A stretch of 64,000 nt of DNA from a virus. A model generated the notes under the pieces. It ran no database searches and was not told the DNA's origin. It worked only from the letters and a program-made list of their open reading frames with translations. Each line of letters begins with the position of its first letter. Positions within the stretch are counted from its first letter, which is position 1. The stretch spans positions 1-64,000 of the IMG/VR virus record IMGVR_UViG_3300049460_000134; one strand, given 5' to 3'. A program made the translations under genes and the position numbers. This document shows, one piece after another, positions 35,350 through 43,382 of the stretch.

Positions 35350-35981
35350 TGCTCGATTACCGCGAAAGCGCACCTCGCATCGCAAGGATCGCGAACGCTG
35401 TTGCATACCAGCTCTCCGGATCTGGTGTGCATTCCATGACCAGGGACGACGTTGAGCAGGAGCTTTGGATCGTCTGGTGCATGGCGCGCGACAAGTATGA
35501 TCCCTCGCTCGGTGTTCCCTTTGAGGCCTTCCTCATCAACGGGATCAAGATGCACATCCGATCGAGCATCAAGCGCAAGGCATTCAAGCGAGCTGCCGAA
35601 GAGTGGGGCAAGAGCCTCGACGCTCCAGTCAGCAAGGATGAAGGCGGCGCGACGGTCGGCGAAACGATCGCGGAAGACTTCAGCTTCATGGATGACATCG
35701 AGGCTGAAGGACAGTTCCAGTTCATCGTCTCGCGTTTGACAGAGCGCGCCGCGACATTCGTTCGTCTGCTGCGCGACCAGCCGCAGATCCTGATCGATGC
35801 ACTGAAAGCTCTCGAAGAGCGCTCCAACTACGCAAAGGAACTTGGCGTCAGCAACATGCTGTTCCGCCAGGTGACGACGTCCATGATTTTCAAGCTGATG
35901 GGATGCGATCGTCCAGAGCGCACGCGCATCCTCGCTGAAGTCCGTCAAGTGACGGAGAAAGAACTGAGGAAGCTCGCATGA
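35349..35981 (+). CDS. Sigma-70-family-like factor
   Basis: 210 residues; the ATG overlaps the CobS-like stop. Residues about 30-75 (RDDVEQELWIVWCMARDKYD, then GVPFEAFLINGIKMHIRSSI) match sigma region 2: the core-binding 'DLxQEg' helix followed by 'F.a....rI'. The rest is helical and has no obvious region 4, so -35 recognition may be missing or different. It could direct host RNA polymerase to phage promoters such as the TATTAT set. Plausible, not proven. Confidence 0.72.
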   Translation: MLDYRESAPRIARIANAVAYQLSGSGVHSMTRDDVEQELWIVWCMARDKYDPSLGVPFEAFLINGIKMHIRSSIKRKAFKRAAEEWGKSLDAPVSKDEGGATVGETIAEDFSFMDDIEAEGQFQFIVSRLTERAATFVRLLRDQPQILIDALKALEERSNYAKELGVSNMLFRQVTTSMIFKLMGCDRPERTRILAEVRQVTEKELRKLA

Positions 35982-36502
35982 CAATTCCAAGCTTCGCTCC
36001 TGGCTGTTTTGGTTCTGCAATGGGCTTTGACGATACGGCGCCGATCTGCGTGGTCTGCACTTTCCGCGAGACATGCAAGCCGATGCACGAGGCCAATCTC
36101 GTCAAGCTGCGCGAGGCGTGCGGTATCAAGAAGGTCGAGCGACGCAAGAAGGTTACGGCTGATCCCGCTCAGGAAGGCGGCCTGACTGTGCCGAAGAAGA
36201 CACTGGAGCTGGTCGACAAGTTCGAACAGGCTGGTCTGAGCGTCACGACCGCACTTGCTGAAGGCAAGAACCCCTTCGCGCAGACAGCCATGCACTTCAT
36301 GACGATCGCCTCACATCTGCTGCTCCGGCTCAACCGGCCGCTGCGCCAGGCGGATCTCTGCATGGCGTTGCAGACGAAGCTGCACTGGACCAAAGGCACC
36401 GCAGACAGTCACGCACGTATGGCAATCCAGGCGCTCGAATATGTCGGCGCAGTGCGCGTCACAGAAGGCGGCGTTAGATTGGCAGGTGTGAATGAGGGAT
36501 AA
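35978..36502 (+). CDS. Hypothetical protein with N-terminal Cys cluster
   Basis: 174 residues; the ATG overlaps the upstream stop. C10, C24, C27 and C33 (PGCFGS; CVVCTFRETC) could bind zinc or an Fe-S cluster. The C-terminal half (about 95-174) looks like a winged-helix fold (HWTKGTADSHARMAIQALEY). A DNA-binding regulatory role next to the sigma-like gene is possible; no family recognised. Confidence 0.72.
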   Translation: MTIPSFAPGCFGSAMGFDDTAPICVVCTFRETCKPMHEANLVKLREACGIKKVERRKKVTADPAQEGGLTVPKKTLELVDKFEQAGLSVTTALAEGKNPFAQTAMHFMTIASHLLLRLNRPLRQADLCMALQTKLHWTKGTADSHARMAIQALEYVGAVRVTEGGVRLAGVNEG

Positions 36503-36806
36503 GCCAGCCTACCGCATGTTCTTCACCTGCGAAGACGTCAACGAGCCGGCGATCCGGTGCGGCGTCATCGATGTTCGCGAAAACCTGATTGCAGCCGCCG
36601 GTCCAACGAGAGCCGAGCTCCAGGATATCGAAGAGTCCATCGAGCGCATGTGGAGCGTCAAGAACATCGCCATCCATGAGTGGTGCCGCCGCTCAGACGT
36701 CCACCAGTCCAGTTATCACCTCAATACAACTCTCAGGAGACCTTATGCAATCGATCCTCGCAGCCCGGACAGACTTCTCGCTCGGCGAAAGCATTCTGAC
36801 GGCTGA
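36492..36806 (+). CDS. Small hypothetical protein overlapping the polymerase gene
   Basis: 104 residues starting inside the previous gene and ending 62 bases inside the polymerase gene. The first about 70 residues look protein-like (FFTCEDVNEPAIRCGVIDV), with three Cys; the tail is basic. The last part may be only read-through sequence. No family recognised. Confidence 0.55.
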   Translation: MRDKPAYRMFFTCEDVNEPAIRCGVIDVRENLIAAAGPTRAELQDIEESIERMWSVKNIAIHEWCRRSDVHQSSYHLNTTLRRPYAIDPRSPDRLLARRKHSDG

Positions 36807-39800
36807 AAAGCTGGTCGATATCGCCGTTGAGCAGAAAGCCACTGCCGTCGCGATCACCGACACCATGTCTGTTACAGGCATGATCGACTTCACCAATCGC
36901 GCCAAGAAGCAGAACGTCAAGCCGATCATCGGTGTTCGGCTGCGCATGTCTGACGATCCGACCTGGCGGCCGGCGAAGGGCGAGAAGAAGAAGCACATGC
37001 CGCCTGAGCACTTCCTTACGGCATATGTGCTGACTGAAGTCGGCATGAAGGCCATCTTCCGTCTGCTGACCAAGGCGAACGGTCCTGATCGCTTCTACTA
37101 CACCGCCAAGCTTTCTTATCAGGATCTCTACGACGAGCTTGGCAAGATGCTCTCCGGCAACCTCGCTATTCATCTCGGCGAGACGCACGGCGTCTTGATG
37201 CATCCAGCCTATGAGCAGATCATTGAGAAGCTGGTGCTGCACCTTGGCGAAGGCTACGTCTACACGCCGGCGATCCCGATCAACACACCCTACTTCGGCG
37301 CCGTCAATCAGCGATCGGAGCAGATCGCGATCAGATACAGCCTGCCGCCGCTTGTCGTGCGCCCCGCCTACTACGAAGCGAACCAGGCCGACGCGCACGA
37401 AATCATGGGTGCGATCTCCAACGGCAACAAGATCGAAGACGGCTGGCACCGCTCGGCGCACAATCGCGACTTCCATGTGCTCGGCGCGCAAGATCTCGCC
37501 AATGAGGTCATTGCCGCAGCAAAGCACCTGAAGCTGCGCGGTGTGCAGAACGCCGGCAACTTCTTCAAGCGTGGTCTCGCCAACACCGATCGCCTGGTCA
37601 ACGAGGTCGAATACGAATGGTCCAAGCAGCCGGTCTCGCTGCCACAGATGGCGCCTGACGAGTTCAAGGCTGTCGTCGATGAGTGCAAGAAAGGCTGGGC
37701 TGAGCGCTTCTCATCTGAAGCCTTCGGTCACGTTCCAACGAAGGAAGAGTTGGTCGAGGTCTATAAGCCGCGCCTCACGTATGAGCTGGAGATCCTGAAG
37801 AAGCTCAACTTCTCTGGCTACTTCCTACTCGTGCAGGACGTGGTGCAGTTCTCCAAGAAGGCAGGCATTCTCGTTGGACCAGGCCGCGGCTCTGTTGGTG
37901 GTTCGCTCGTCGCTTATCTGATGGGTATCACAGACTGCGATCCGATCCGCTTTGGCCTGCTTTTTGAGCGCTTCATCAATCCTGAGCGTCTCGACCTTCC
38001 TGACGCAGACTTGGACTTCATGTCTGAGCGCCGGCACGAGGTTGTCGAATATCTCATTCAGAAGCACGGCGAAAAGCGCGTCGCTGGTGTGTCGAACTTC
38101 GGCCGCCTGGCTGCAGCGTCTTCGATCCGCGACGTCGGGCGCACCTTCGGCATTCCTGAGAAGGAATATTCGGTCTCGAAGTATGTGCCAAAGCTTCACG
38201 GTGCCAACGTGCCGCTACCAGGCTGCGCAGAGCAGGTTCCGGAGATCCAGGCATTCGCCGACAAGTATCCGGCGCACTGGACCATTATGGAGCGCCTGGA
38301 AGGCACGATCCGCAACATGTCGCAGCACGCAGCCGGCATTGTCGTCGGTGGTGTGGATCTCGAAGAGCGCGCGGTCATCGAAAAGCGCAAGGGAGATTCG
38401 GCAGTCGTCTGCTGGGACAAGCGCATCGTTGAGGATCAAGGCCTGGTCAAGATGGATATCTTGGGTCTGAACACGCTCGACCTGATCTCGCTGGTGCTCC
38501 AATACATCATGGAGCGGCGCCAGAAGAAGATTAACCTGATGAAGATCCCGCTCGACGATCCGAAGGTGCTCGAAAACTTCGCCAAAGGGCTCACGACTGG
38601 CGTCTTCCAGTTCGAAAGCTCTGGCATGCGCAAGCTGCTGCGCGAGCTCGGCGCCGATGGCACGATTACCTTCGATGACGTGACTGCCGCGACCGCGCTC
38701 TATCGTCCAGGTCCAATGGAATCTGGCATGATGGACAGCTACTACAAGCGCAAGCAAGGCAATGAATACGTCGAATATGACCATCCACTCATGGAAGACG
38801 TGCTGAAGGAAACCTTCGGCGTTATCGTCTACCAGGAACAGGTCATGAAGATCTCCCAGGTCATCTGCGGCTACTCCGGCGCTGACGCCGACAAGCTGCG
38901 TAAGATCATGGGTAAAAAGCTGCCTGAAGAAATGAAGAAGGAGCGCGGCAAGTTCTGCGACGGTGCGGTCAAGACGATCCAATGCACTGAGGAATGGGCA
39001 GGCGCTCTCTTCGACAAGATCGAAGGCTTCGCTGGTTACGGCTTCAACAAGTCGCACTCGGTCGAATACTCGCTGATTTCCTGGCAGTCCATGTGGCTGA
39101 AGACTCACTATCCGGTCGAGTTCTTCGCGGCAGCACTCACGCTGATGGATCAGGACAAGCTACCGGCGATCCTGCGTGATGCTGCTCGCTTCGGCATTGA
39201 GGTATCGATGCCTGACATCAACATTTCGACCGGTCGTTTCGAGATCGCGACTGATGTGCGCCTGGTCATCCCCTTCCAGCGCATCAAGGGCATTTCAACC
39301 AACACGACGGCCGCCATCCTCGCCGCGCGCGAAGATGGACCCTTCAAGAACAAGGCTGACTTCCTCGATCGCGTCAACAAGACCAAGTGCAACAAGAAGC
39401 ATCAGGAGGCGCTCGACCTTGTCGGTGCGTTCTGTCGCATCGAGGTCGGTCAAGTTGCGTCGGCTGATCCCAGTCGCATTCGTGACCAGCTCGAGCTGTT
39501 GCCTGGCCTCGTGACAGCGACCGTGCCGATCAATCGCACCATGCCGCACGACAAAGCGACCAAGGAGGCAATCGCTGATGTGATCGCCGACTATAAGGAA
39601 GCTCTGTCTGAAGACGGCATCATGGTCCAGCCGTGCTTTGGCAAGCGTGCGCAATTCATGATCATTGCCGACGCGCCAACGAGCGCTGAAGAGCAGGAAG
39701 GCCTGATTGGCTATGGCAAGACGTCTGCGCCTGTCGTTGACGCTCTGGCGGCCCACGAGCTGTCACGCGATGACGCCTACTGGACGGCAATGCTGAAGCG

Positions 39801-40098
39801 GCCGAAGGCTGGCAAGCAAGTTACAGCGGAAGAGATCGAGATGTATTGGCCGTATCTCGAGCGCGAGATCCAGATCCTCGAGCCGCCGACCATCATCCTG
39901 ATCGGCACATCGGTCATCCGGAAGTTCTTCCCTGACATGCAAGGCAAGGCATCCGACAACGCCGGCAAGGTGATCTACCACAAGGAGCTCGATGCAAACA
40001 TCGTCATCGGCTTCAATCCCGGCGAGATCCACTACGCACCCGAAAAGCAGGAGATCCTCGAGGACGCATTCGCGTCGGTTGTCGATCTCCTTGATTAA
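36745..40098 (+). CDS. dnaE: DNA polymerase III alpha subunit fused to a uracil-glycosylase-like domain
   Basis: 1117 residues from ATG 36745 (CAGGAGA site). The catalytic core is clear: GPGRGSVGGSLVAYLMGI, LPDADLDFMSERR (catalytic Asp pair), QHAAGIVVGG, KMDILGLNTLDL, and FNKSHSVEYSLISWQ. The PHP domain at the N-terminus lacks its metal ligands (AARTDFSLG and ITDTMS where His residues are usual). From about 971 to the end, IADAPTSAEEQEGLIGYGKT, ILEPPTIILIGTSVI and GFNPGEIHY follow the uracil-DNA-glycosylase superfamily instead of the usual tau-binding tail. It is the phage replicase. No separate proofreading exonuclease is seen in the window. Confidence 0.93.
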   Translation: MQSILAARTDFSLGESILTAEKLVDIAVEQKATAVAITDTMSVTGMIDFTNRAKKQNVKPIIGVRLRMSDDPTWRPAKGEKKKHMPPEHFLTAYVLTEVGMKAIFRLLTKANGPDRFYYTAKLSYQDLYDELGKMLSGNLAIHLGETHGVLMHPAYEQIIEKLVLHLGEGYVYTPAIPINTPYFGAVNQRSEQIAIRYSLPPLVVRPAYYEANQADAHEIMGAISNGNKIEDGWHRSAHNRDFHVLGAQDLANEVIAAAKHLKLRGVQNAGNFFKRGLANTDRLVNEVEYEWSKQPVSLPQMAPDEFKAVVDECKKGWAERFSSEAFGHVPTKEELVEVYKPRLTYELEILKKLNFSGYFLLVQDVVQFSKKAGILVGPGRGSVGGSLVAYLMGITDCDPIRFGLLFERFINPERLDLPDADLDFMSERRHEVVEYLIQKHGEKRVAGVSNFGRLAAASSIRDVGRTFGIPEKEYSVSKYVPKLHGANVPLPGCAEQVPEIQAFADKYPAHWTIMERLEGTIRNMSQHAAGIVVGGVDLEERAVIEKRKGDSAVVCWDKRIVEDQGLVKMDILGLNTLDLISLVLQYIMERRQKKINLMKIPLDDPKVLENFAKGLTTGVFQFESSGMRKLLRELGADGTITFDDVTAATALYRPGPMESGMMDSYYKRKQGNEYVEYDHPLMEDVLKETFGVIVYQEQVMKISQVICGYSGADADKLRKIMGKKLPEEMKKERGKFCDGAVKTIQCTEEWAGALFDKIEGFAGYGFNKSHSVEYSLISWQSMWLKTHYPVEFFAAALTLMDQDKLPAILRDAARFGIEVSMPDINISTGRFEIATDVRLVIPFQRIKGISTNTTAAILAAREDGPFKNKADFLDRVNKTKCNKKHQEALDLVGAFCRIEVGQVASADPSRIRDQLELLPGLVTATVPINRTMPHDKATKEAIADVIADYKEALSEDGIMVQPCFGKRAQFMIIADAPTSAEEQEGLIGYGKTSAPVVDALAAHELSRDDAYWTAMLKRPKAGKQVTAEEIEMYWPYLEREIQILEPPTIILIGTSVIRKFFPDMQGKASDNAGKVIYHKELDANIVIGFNPGEIHYAPEKQEILEDAFASVVDLLD

Positions 40099-40101
40099 AC
40101 C

Positions 40102-40130
40102 AGCGCAACCCATTGTTTGAGCGCTATTAT
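40102..40130 (+). promoter_or_regulatory. Promoter candidate, GCGCA/TATTAT type
   Basis: AGCGCA, ACCC, 17-base spacer in all, TATTAT (40125-40130). AGCGC and GCGCT at the two ends of the element can pair as a hairpin. The next gene starts at 40151. Confidence 0.65.
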
Positions 40131-40150
40131 CACTGAAACAGGAGTTTCAA

Positions 40151-40687
40151 ATGTCAGAACAGAAAAAGGCCAAGACCATTACGGTCGTGGATTACGTCGA
40201 TGCCGCACAGTTGAAGGCCGATCTAGCCTACTCCACCGCGGACTTGTCGACAGCCTTCATGAAACAGGCCAGCCTCTTTGCGCACTACGGCATTCTTGCC
40301 GCCAAGGCCTCGCGCCAGGTGAACAATATCAAGATGCTGGTCGAGAACACCGAGGCGCAAGTGTCGCGCATCATCCGAGACGAGCTCGCAGCCACCGGCG
40401 CGAAAGTGACAGAAGGCAACATTGCCGCCCAGGTCACACGCCACGAGCGCGTCAGAGCGGCGCAGCGTGCGCTCAACGAGGCTCGCCAGATCGAGGACGT
40501 GACGAAGACGGCTGTCGAAGCCTTCCGTCACCGCCGCGATATGCTAATCCAGCAAGGCTTTATCCAACGTGAGGAAATGAAGGGAGAGTTGAAGATCGGC
40601 GCCGCCAACGAGCGCGCTCAGGACGTCGAGGACTTGAAAGCCGCCTACATGGCTCGCGCCAAGAACAAAAGTGCAGAAGCCGCGTAA
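40151..40687 (+). CDS. Helical protein, possible UvsY-like recombination mediator
   Basis: 178 residues, almost entirely helical. A middle stretch (RALNEARQIEDVTKTAVEAF, then RRDMLIQQG) has the spacing seen in phage UvsY-type mediators that load RecA-like proteins on SSB-coated DNA. It lies upstream of SSB, exonuclease and RecA genes, which fits. The resemblance is weak; a structural virion role is not excluded. Confidence 0.5.
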   Translation: MSEQKKAKTITVVDYVDAAQLKADLAYSTADLSTAFMKQASLFAHYGILAAKASRQVNNIKMLVENTEAQVSRIIRDELAATGAKVTEGNIAAQVTRHERVRAAQRALNEARQIEDVTKTAVEAFRHRRDMLIQQGFIQREEMKGELKIGAANERAQDVEDLKAAYMARAKNKSAEAA

Positions 40688-40724
40688 AAAGACTAGCAGT
40701 CCGTGAATTTTTCGTTATTAACGT

Positions 40725-40746
40725 GTCAGTAAATACTGACTTACAA
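40725..40746. promoter_or_regulatory. Recurrent palindrome (operator candidate), site 13
   Basis: GTCAGTAAATACTGACTTAC, 15 bases before a frameshifted small gene. Confidence 0.75.
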
Positions 40747-40761
40747 ATCGGAGTGAAGGAA

Positions 40762-41009
40762 ATGAAAATCGAAACCATCGTAGACTTCTTCAGAGCCTCT
40801 TCGGCATCGAGGACACGGTCGAGAGCATCGTCTCGCCGATCACCAAGATCGTCGACAAGCTGGAAAAGCACGAGAAGAAGTCCCTGGACGAAGCCCAGCG
40901 CCACGAAGAGGCCGCTCGCAAGGCCAAGGAAGCTGCCCTCCAGAAGAAGATCGTCGCCAACCGTGCTGCCGGCCAGCGCGTGAAATATTCCGCTCTCGTC
41001 GCTGAATAA
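40762..41009 (+). pseudogene. Small coiled-coil protein gene with an apparent one-base deletion
   Basis: ATG 40762 has a good GGAG site and starts MKIETIVDFFR, but that frame then turns Ser/Arg-rich. From about 40797 another frame reads LFGIEDTVESIVSPITKIVD and on through a charged coiled coil (HEKKSLDEAQRHEEAARKAK) to TAA 41007-41009, with no start codon of its own. One extra base near 40791-40797 would join the two parts into an about 82-residue protein. It is either a true frameshift, a programmed shift or a sequencing error; no clear slippery heptamer is seen. Confidence 0.7.
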
Positions 41010-41012
41010 AAG

Positions 41013-41041
41013 CGCGCAACCCTTCGAACTCTCGCTATTAT
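41013..41041 (+). promoter_or_regulatory. Promoter candidate for the SSB gene, GCGCA/TATTAT type
   Basis: CGCGCA, ACCC, 17-base spacer in all, then TATTAT (41036-41041). Confidence 0.7.
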
Positions 41042-41073
41042 GTTCTTAGCGAATTAGCGAATTCGCTAAGAAC
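41042..41073. repeat. 14-bp perfect inverted repeat in the SSB leader
   Basis: GTTCTTAGCGAATT, four-base loop, AATTCGCTAAGAAC. It begins right after the -10 box, so it would fold at the 5' end of the SSB mRNA or serve as an operator. The unit CGAATTAGCGA recurs at 45109-45119. Confidence 0.85.
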
Positions 41074-41111
41074 TAACGAACCAAAGAACCATCGAACCAA
41101 AGGACTTAGTT

Positions 41112-42053
41112 ATGGCTCTCTCTCCTGCTCTCCAGAAACTCGTTTCGAACGCTGCTAACAAGTATCAGCGCTCCAGCGGCGACCGCATCAAGCCGAAAGA
41201 AGGCATGAACCGTTACCGCATCGTCATTCCAAATCCTGACGAACAGTTCTGGGCAGATCTCGGCGTTCACTGGATCAAGGCTGAAGAAAACGGCAAGCCG
41301 TTCGCTGTCGTCGGTTGCTCCGACGTGTGCTTCGGTGAACCGTGCGAAATCGACACCGCGATCAACGAGGCGATCAAGAACGCCTTTGATGAAGAATCCC
41401 GCAAGCTCTATGAGAGCTGGCGCGCGAAGAAGACCGTTCTCCTGAACGTGCTCGATCGCTCCAAGGGCTCGTCTGATCCCGACAAGGTCCAGATCCTCGA
41501 AATCACCGGCGGCACGTTCGGTAACATCATGGGTCTGGTGCAGCAGTTCGCCGAAGAAGGCGTCGATCTTCTCGATGCAGTCGAAGGTATGGACATCATG
41601 ATTACGAAGACCGGCAAGGGTCTTCAGACCGAATACTCGGTCAACACGGCGCCTGGCGCTTCGAAGCCGGTCACGAAGGCTCATATGGGCGGCGTGAACG
41701 ACCTGAAGCAGCACATCAACCGTGAGTTCTTCAAGGGCGAAGAACAGAAGGCGCTGACCTTCATCGCGCAGACGGCACAGATCGACGTTCCGCGTCTCGG
41801 CTCTTCGGCCGCAAAGACGCCGACGGCTGCTCTGACTTCGCGTGCCGCTACCGTCAAGCAGCCGGTTGAAGAAGAACCTGCTGAAGAGCCGGTCGAAGTC
41901 GATGAAGGCGATATCGCTCAGGTCGAGCGTGAGGAAGCAGCTACCAAGCCTGCTCCGAAGAAGACTGTCGCTGCGGCAGTCGAAGAAGCCGCCGAAGCCG
42001 CCGTTGATGACGGTGACATCGACGACGTCCTCGCTGATCTGGACAACCTGTAA
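41112..42053 (+). CDS. Single-stranded DNA-binding protein, gp32-like
   Basis: 313 residues. The middle region (KKTVLLNVLDRSKGSSDPDK, LEITGGTFGNIMGLV) resembles T4 gp32-type core domains. The C-terminal about 80 residues are a flexible acidic tail ending GDIDDVLADLDNL, the usual protein-interaction tip. It coats single-stranded DNA and recruits replication and recombination partners. A strong promoter and a 14-bp hairpin precede it, hinting at translational autocontrol as in gp32. Confidence 0.8.
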   Translation: MALSPALQKLVSNAANKYQRSSGDRIKPKEGMNRYRIVIPNPDEQFWADLGVHWIKAEENGKPFAVVGCSDVCFGEPCEIDTAINEAIKNAFDEESRKLYESWRAKKTVLLNVLDRSKGSSDPDKVQILEITGGTFGNIMGLVQQFAEEGVDLLDAVEGMDIMITKTGKGLQTEYSVNTAPGASKPVTKAHMGGVNDLKQHINREFFKGEEQKALTFIAQTAQIDVPRLGSSAAKTPTAALTSRAATVKQPVEEEPAEEPVEVDEGDIAQVEREEAATKPAPKKTVAAAVEEAAEAAVDDGDIDDVLADLDNL

Positions 42054-42066
42054 CCGCCGCTGCGCC

Positions 42067-42157
42067 GCGCGAAAACGCGCAGTTGGTCGGCAGCTCGGAT
42101 AGTCGCGCATCCGAGCTTGTCATCTGAGGCAGAGAGCCGCTCCTACACCGCTCTCTG
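42067..42157. other. Three consecutive hairpins after the SSB gene
   Basis: GCGCG-AAAA-CGCGC (42067-42080); AGCTCGGAT with ATCCGAGCT (42092-42117); CAGAGAGC with GCTCTCTG (42130-42157). All perfect stems. No T tract follows these three. Confidence 0.75.
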
Positions 42158-42163
42158 ACCTCC

Positions 42164-42210
42164 AAGCCGGAAGTGCTGCCCCGTTCTCTGCACTTCCGGC
42201 TTACTCTTTT
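42164..42210 (+). terminator. Intrinsic terminator with a 13-bp stem
   Basis: AAGCCGGAAGTGC pairs with GCACTTCCGGCTT, then ACTCTTTT. The exonuclease start is only 16 bases on, so read-through or attenuation must feed that gene; no other promoter is obvious. Confidence 0.85.
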
Positions 42211-42225
42211 CCAAAAGGTATTTCA

Positions 42226-43185
42226 ATGAACCGCTATCTGCTGATCGACGGCCCCAATATCACGCATGCCGCGAACAACACGAAAAAGCTGACTGTCGGC
42301 GACGTCCAGGTCCAGGCGGTCTATCAGTTTCTCCAAATTCTCCGGCGCATTCAGTCTGTTTACGCCTCCTACACGCCGATCGTTCTCTGGGACGGTGCTT
42401 CCTGGCGTCGCATGGCCTATCCTGAATACAAGGCTAATCGCGACAAGCCTGCCACCTCGCAGATTGAAATTCAGCAGAAGGAAGCTCGCGAGCAGGCACA
42501 GAAGCAGATGCCGGCAATCAAGAAGGCACTCGAGCTGCTTGGCGTTACGCAGATCAAGGCTGCGAACATGGAAGCAGACGACCTGGCCGCCATCGTTGGC
42601 GATCGCTACGCAGCCAAAGGCGCGAAGATCGTTCTCGTCTCCGGCGATAAGGATTGGGTGCAGCTCGTCAACGACAACATCATCTGGTTCGATCCGATCG
42701 TCGATCGCAAGATCCGCAAGTGGGAAGATATCAACGAGGCGCTCGGCTACGATCTCAAGGGCTTTCAGCAGTTCCTCGAAATGAAGTGCCTGTTTGGCGA
42801 CTCCGGCGACAACATTCCTGGCGTCGGTGGCGTTGGCGAGAAAGGCGCGATCGACTTCCTCAATCAGTATGGCTCGCTCGCGAACTTTTCCAACATGTGC
42901 ATCGACGGCTCGCTCGATCTGAAGAAGGTGCCGAAAAAGTATCGCAACCTTGTCGAAGACGAGGACCGGCGCATCAAGTTCGCTTTCAACATGAAGCTGA
43001 TGGACCTGCGCACGACGCAGCGCCCTGATCCGCTGAACCTCGCGGTCAACAAGGGCACGCCTGACATTCAGCGGTTCGAGAACTTCTGCAACCGCTTCCT
43101 CTTCAAGTCGATCACCAAGAACCTAACGGTCTGGGCGAGCGTCTTTCCAGCCCTCCATGAACTGCAACAGGAGCTAGCAGCATGA
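42226..43185 (+). CDS. 5'-3' exonuclease / flap endonuclease (RNase H type)
   Basis: 319 residues. Metal-binding Asp residues of the FEN family: LLIDGPN (D8), MEADDLAA, VSGDKDW and FGDSGDNIPGVGGVGEKGA (helix-hairpin-helix). Length and motif order match phage T5 D15-type and T4 RNase H enzymes. It removes RNA primers and flaps on the lagging strand. A run of four hairpins precedes it, and the stop overlaps a small membrane gene. Confidence 0.92.
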   Translation: MNRYLLIDGPNITHAANNTKKLTVGDVQVQAVYQFLQILRRIQSVYASYTPIVLWDGASWRRMAYPEYKANRDKPATSQIEIQQKEAREQAQKQMPAIKKALELLGVTQIKAANMEADDLAAIVGDRYAAKGAKIVLVSGDKDWVQLVNDNIIWFDPIVDRKIRKWEDINEALGYDLKGFQQFLEMKCLFGDSGDNIPGVGGVGEKGAIDFLNQYGSLANFSNMCIDGSLDLKKVPKKYRNLVEDEDRRIKFAFNMKLMDLRTTQRPDPLNLAVNKGTPDIQRFENFCNRFLFKSITKNLTVWASVFPALHELQQELAA

Positions 43186-43382
43186 TTACCCTCTCAATCC
43201 TATCGGTCGCACTGTTTGCGTGCGGCTGGTGCCTCGCAGTCGCTGTCATGCACGAAATGACAGAGCACCGCGGATATCCGGTCTACCTCGCCTCTCTGCT
43301 CTGGCCGTTTGTCGTCCTCTTCGTTCTTCTCCAGGCGATCTACGACTGGCTCAAGCACCTTTACGCCAGGAGATACGCATGA
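43182..43382 (+). CDS. Small two-segment membrane protein
   Basis: 66 residues with two hydrophobic segments (about 3-22 and 37-55) and a basic C-terminus (YARRYA). The ATG overlaps the exonuclease stop and its own stop overlaps the next start. Function unknown. Confidence 0.7.
   Translation: MITLSILSVALFACGWCLAVAVMHEMTEHRGYPVYLASLLWPFVVLFVLLQAIYDWLKHLYARRYA

Noticed and set aside
36589-36744. Upstream extension of the polymerase reading frame (52 codons)
   Set aside because: Ser/Arg/Pro-rich sequence without homology style, overlapping another gene; the ATG at 36745 has a good ribosome site and starts the PHP domain.
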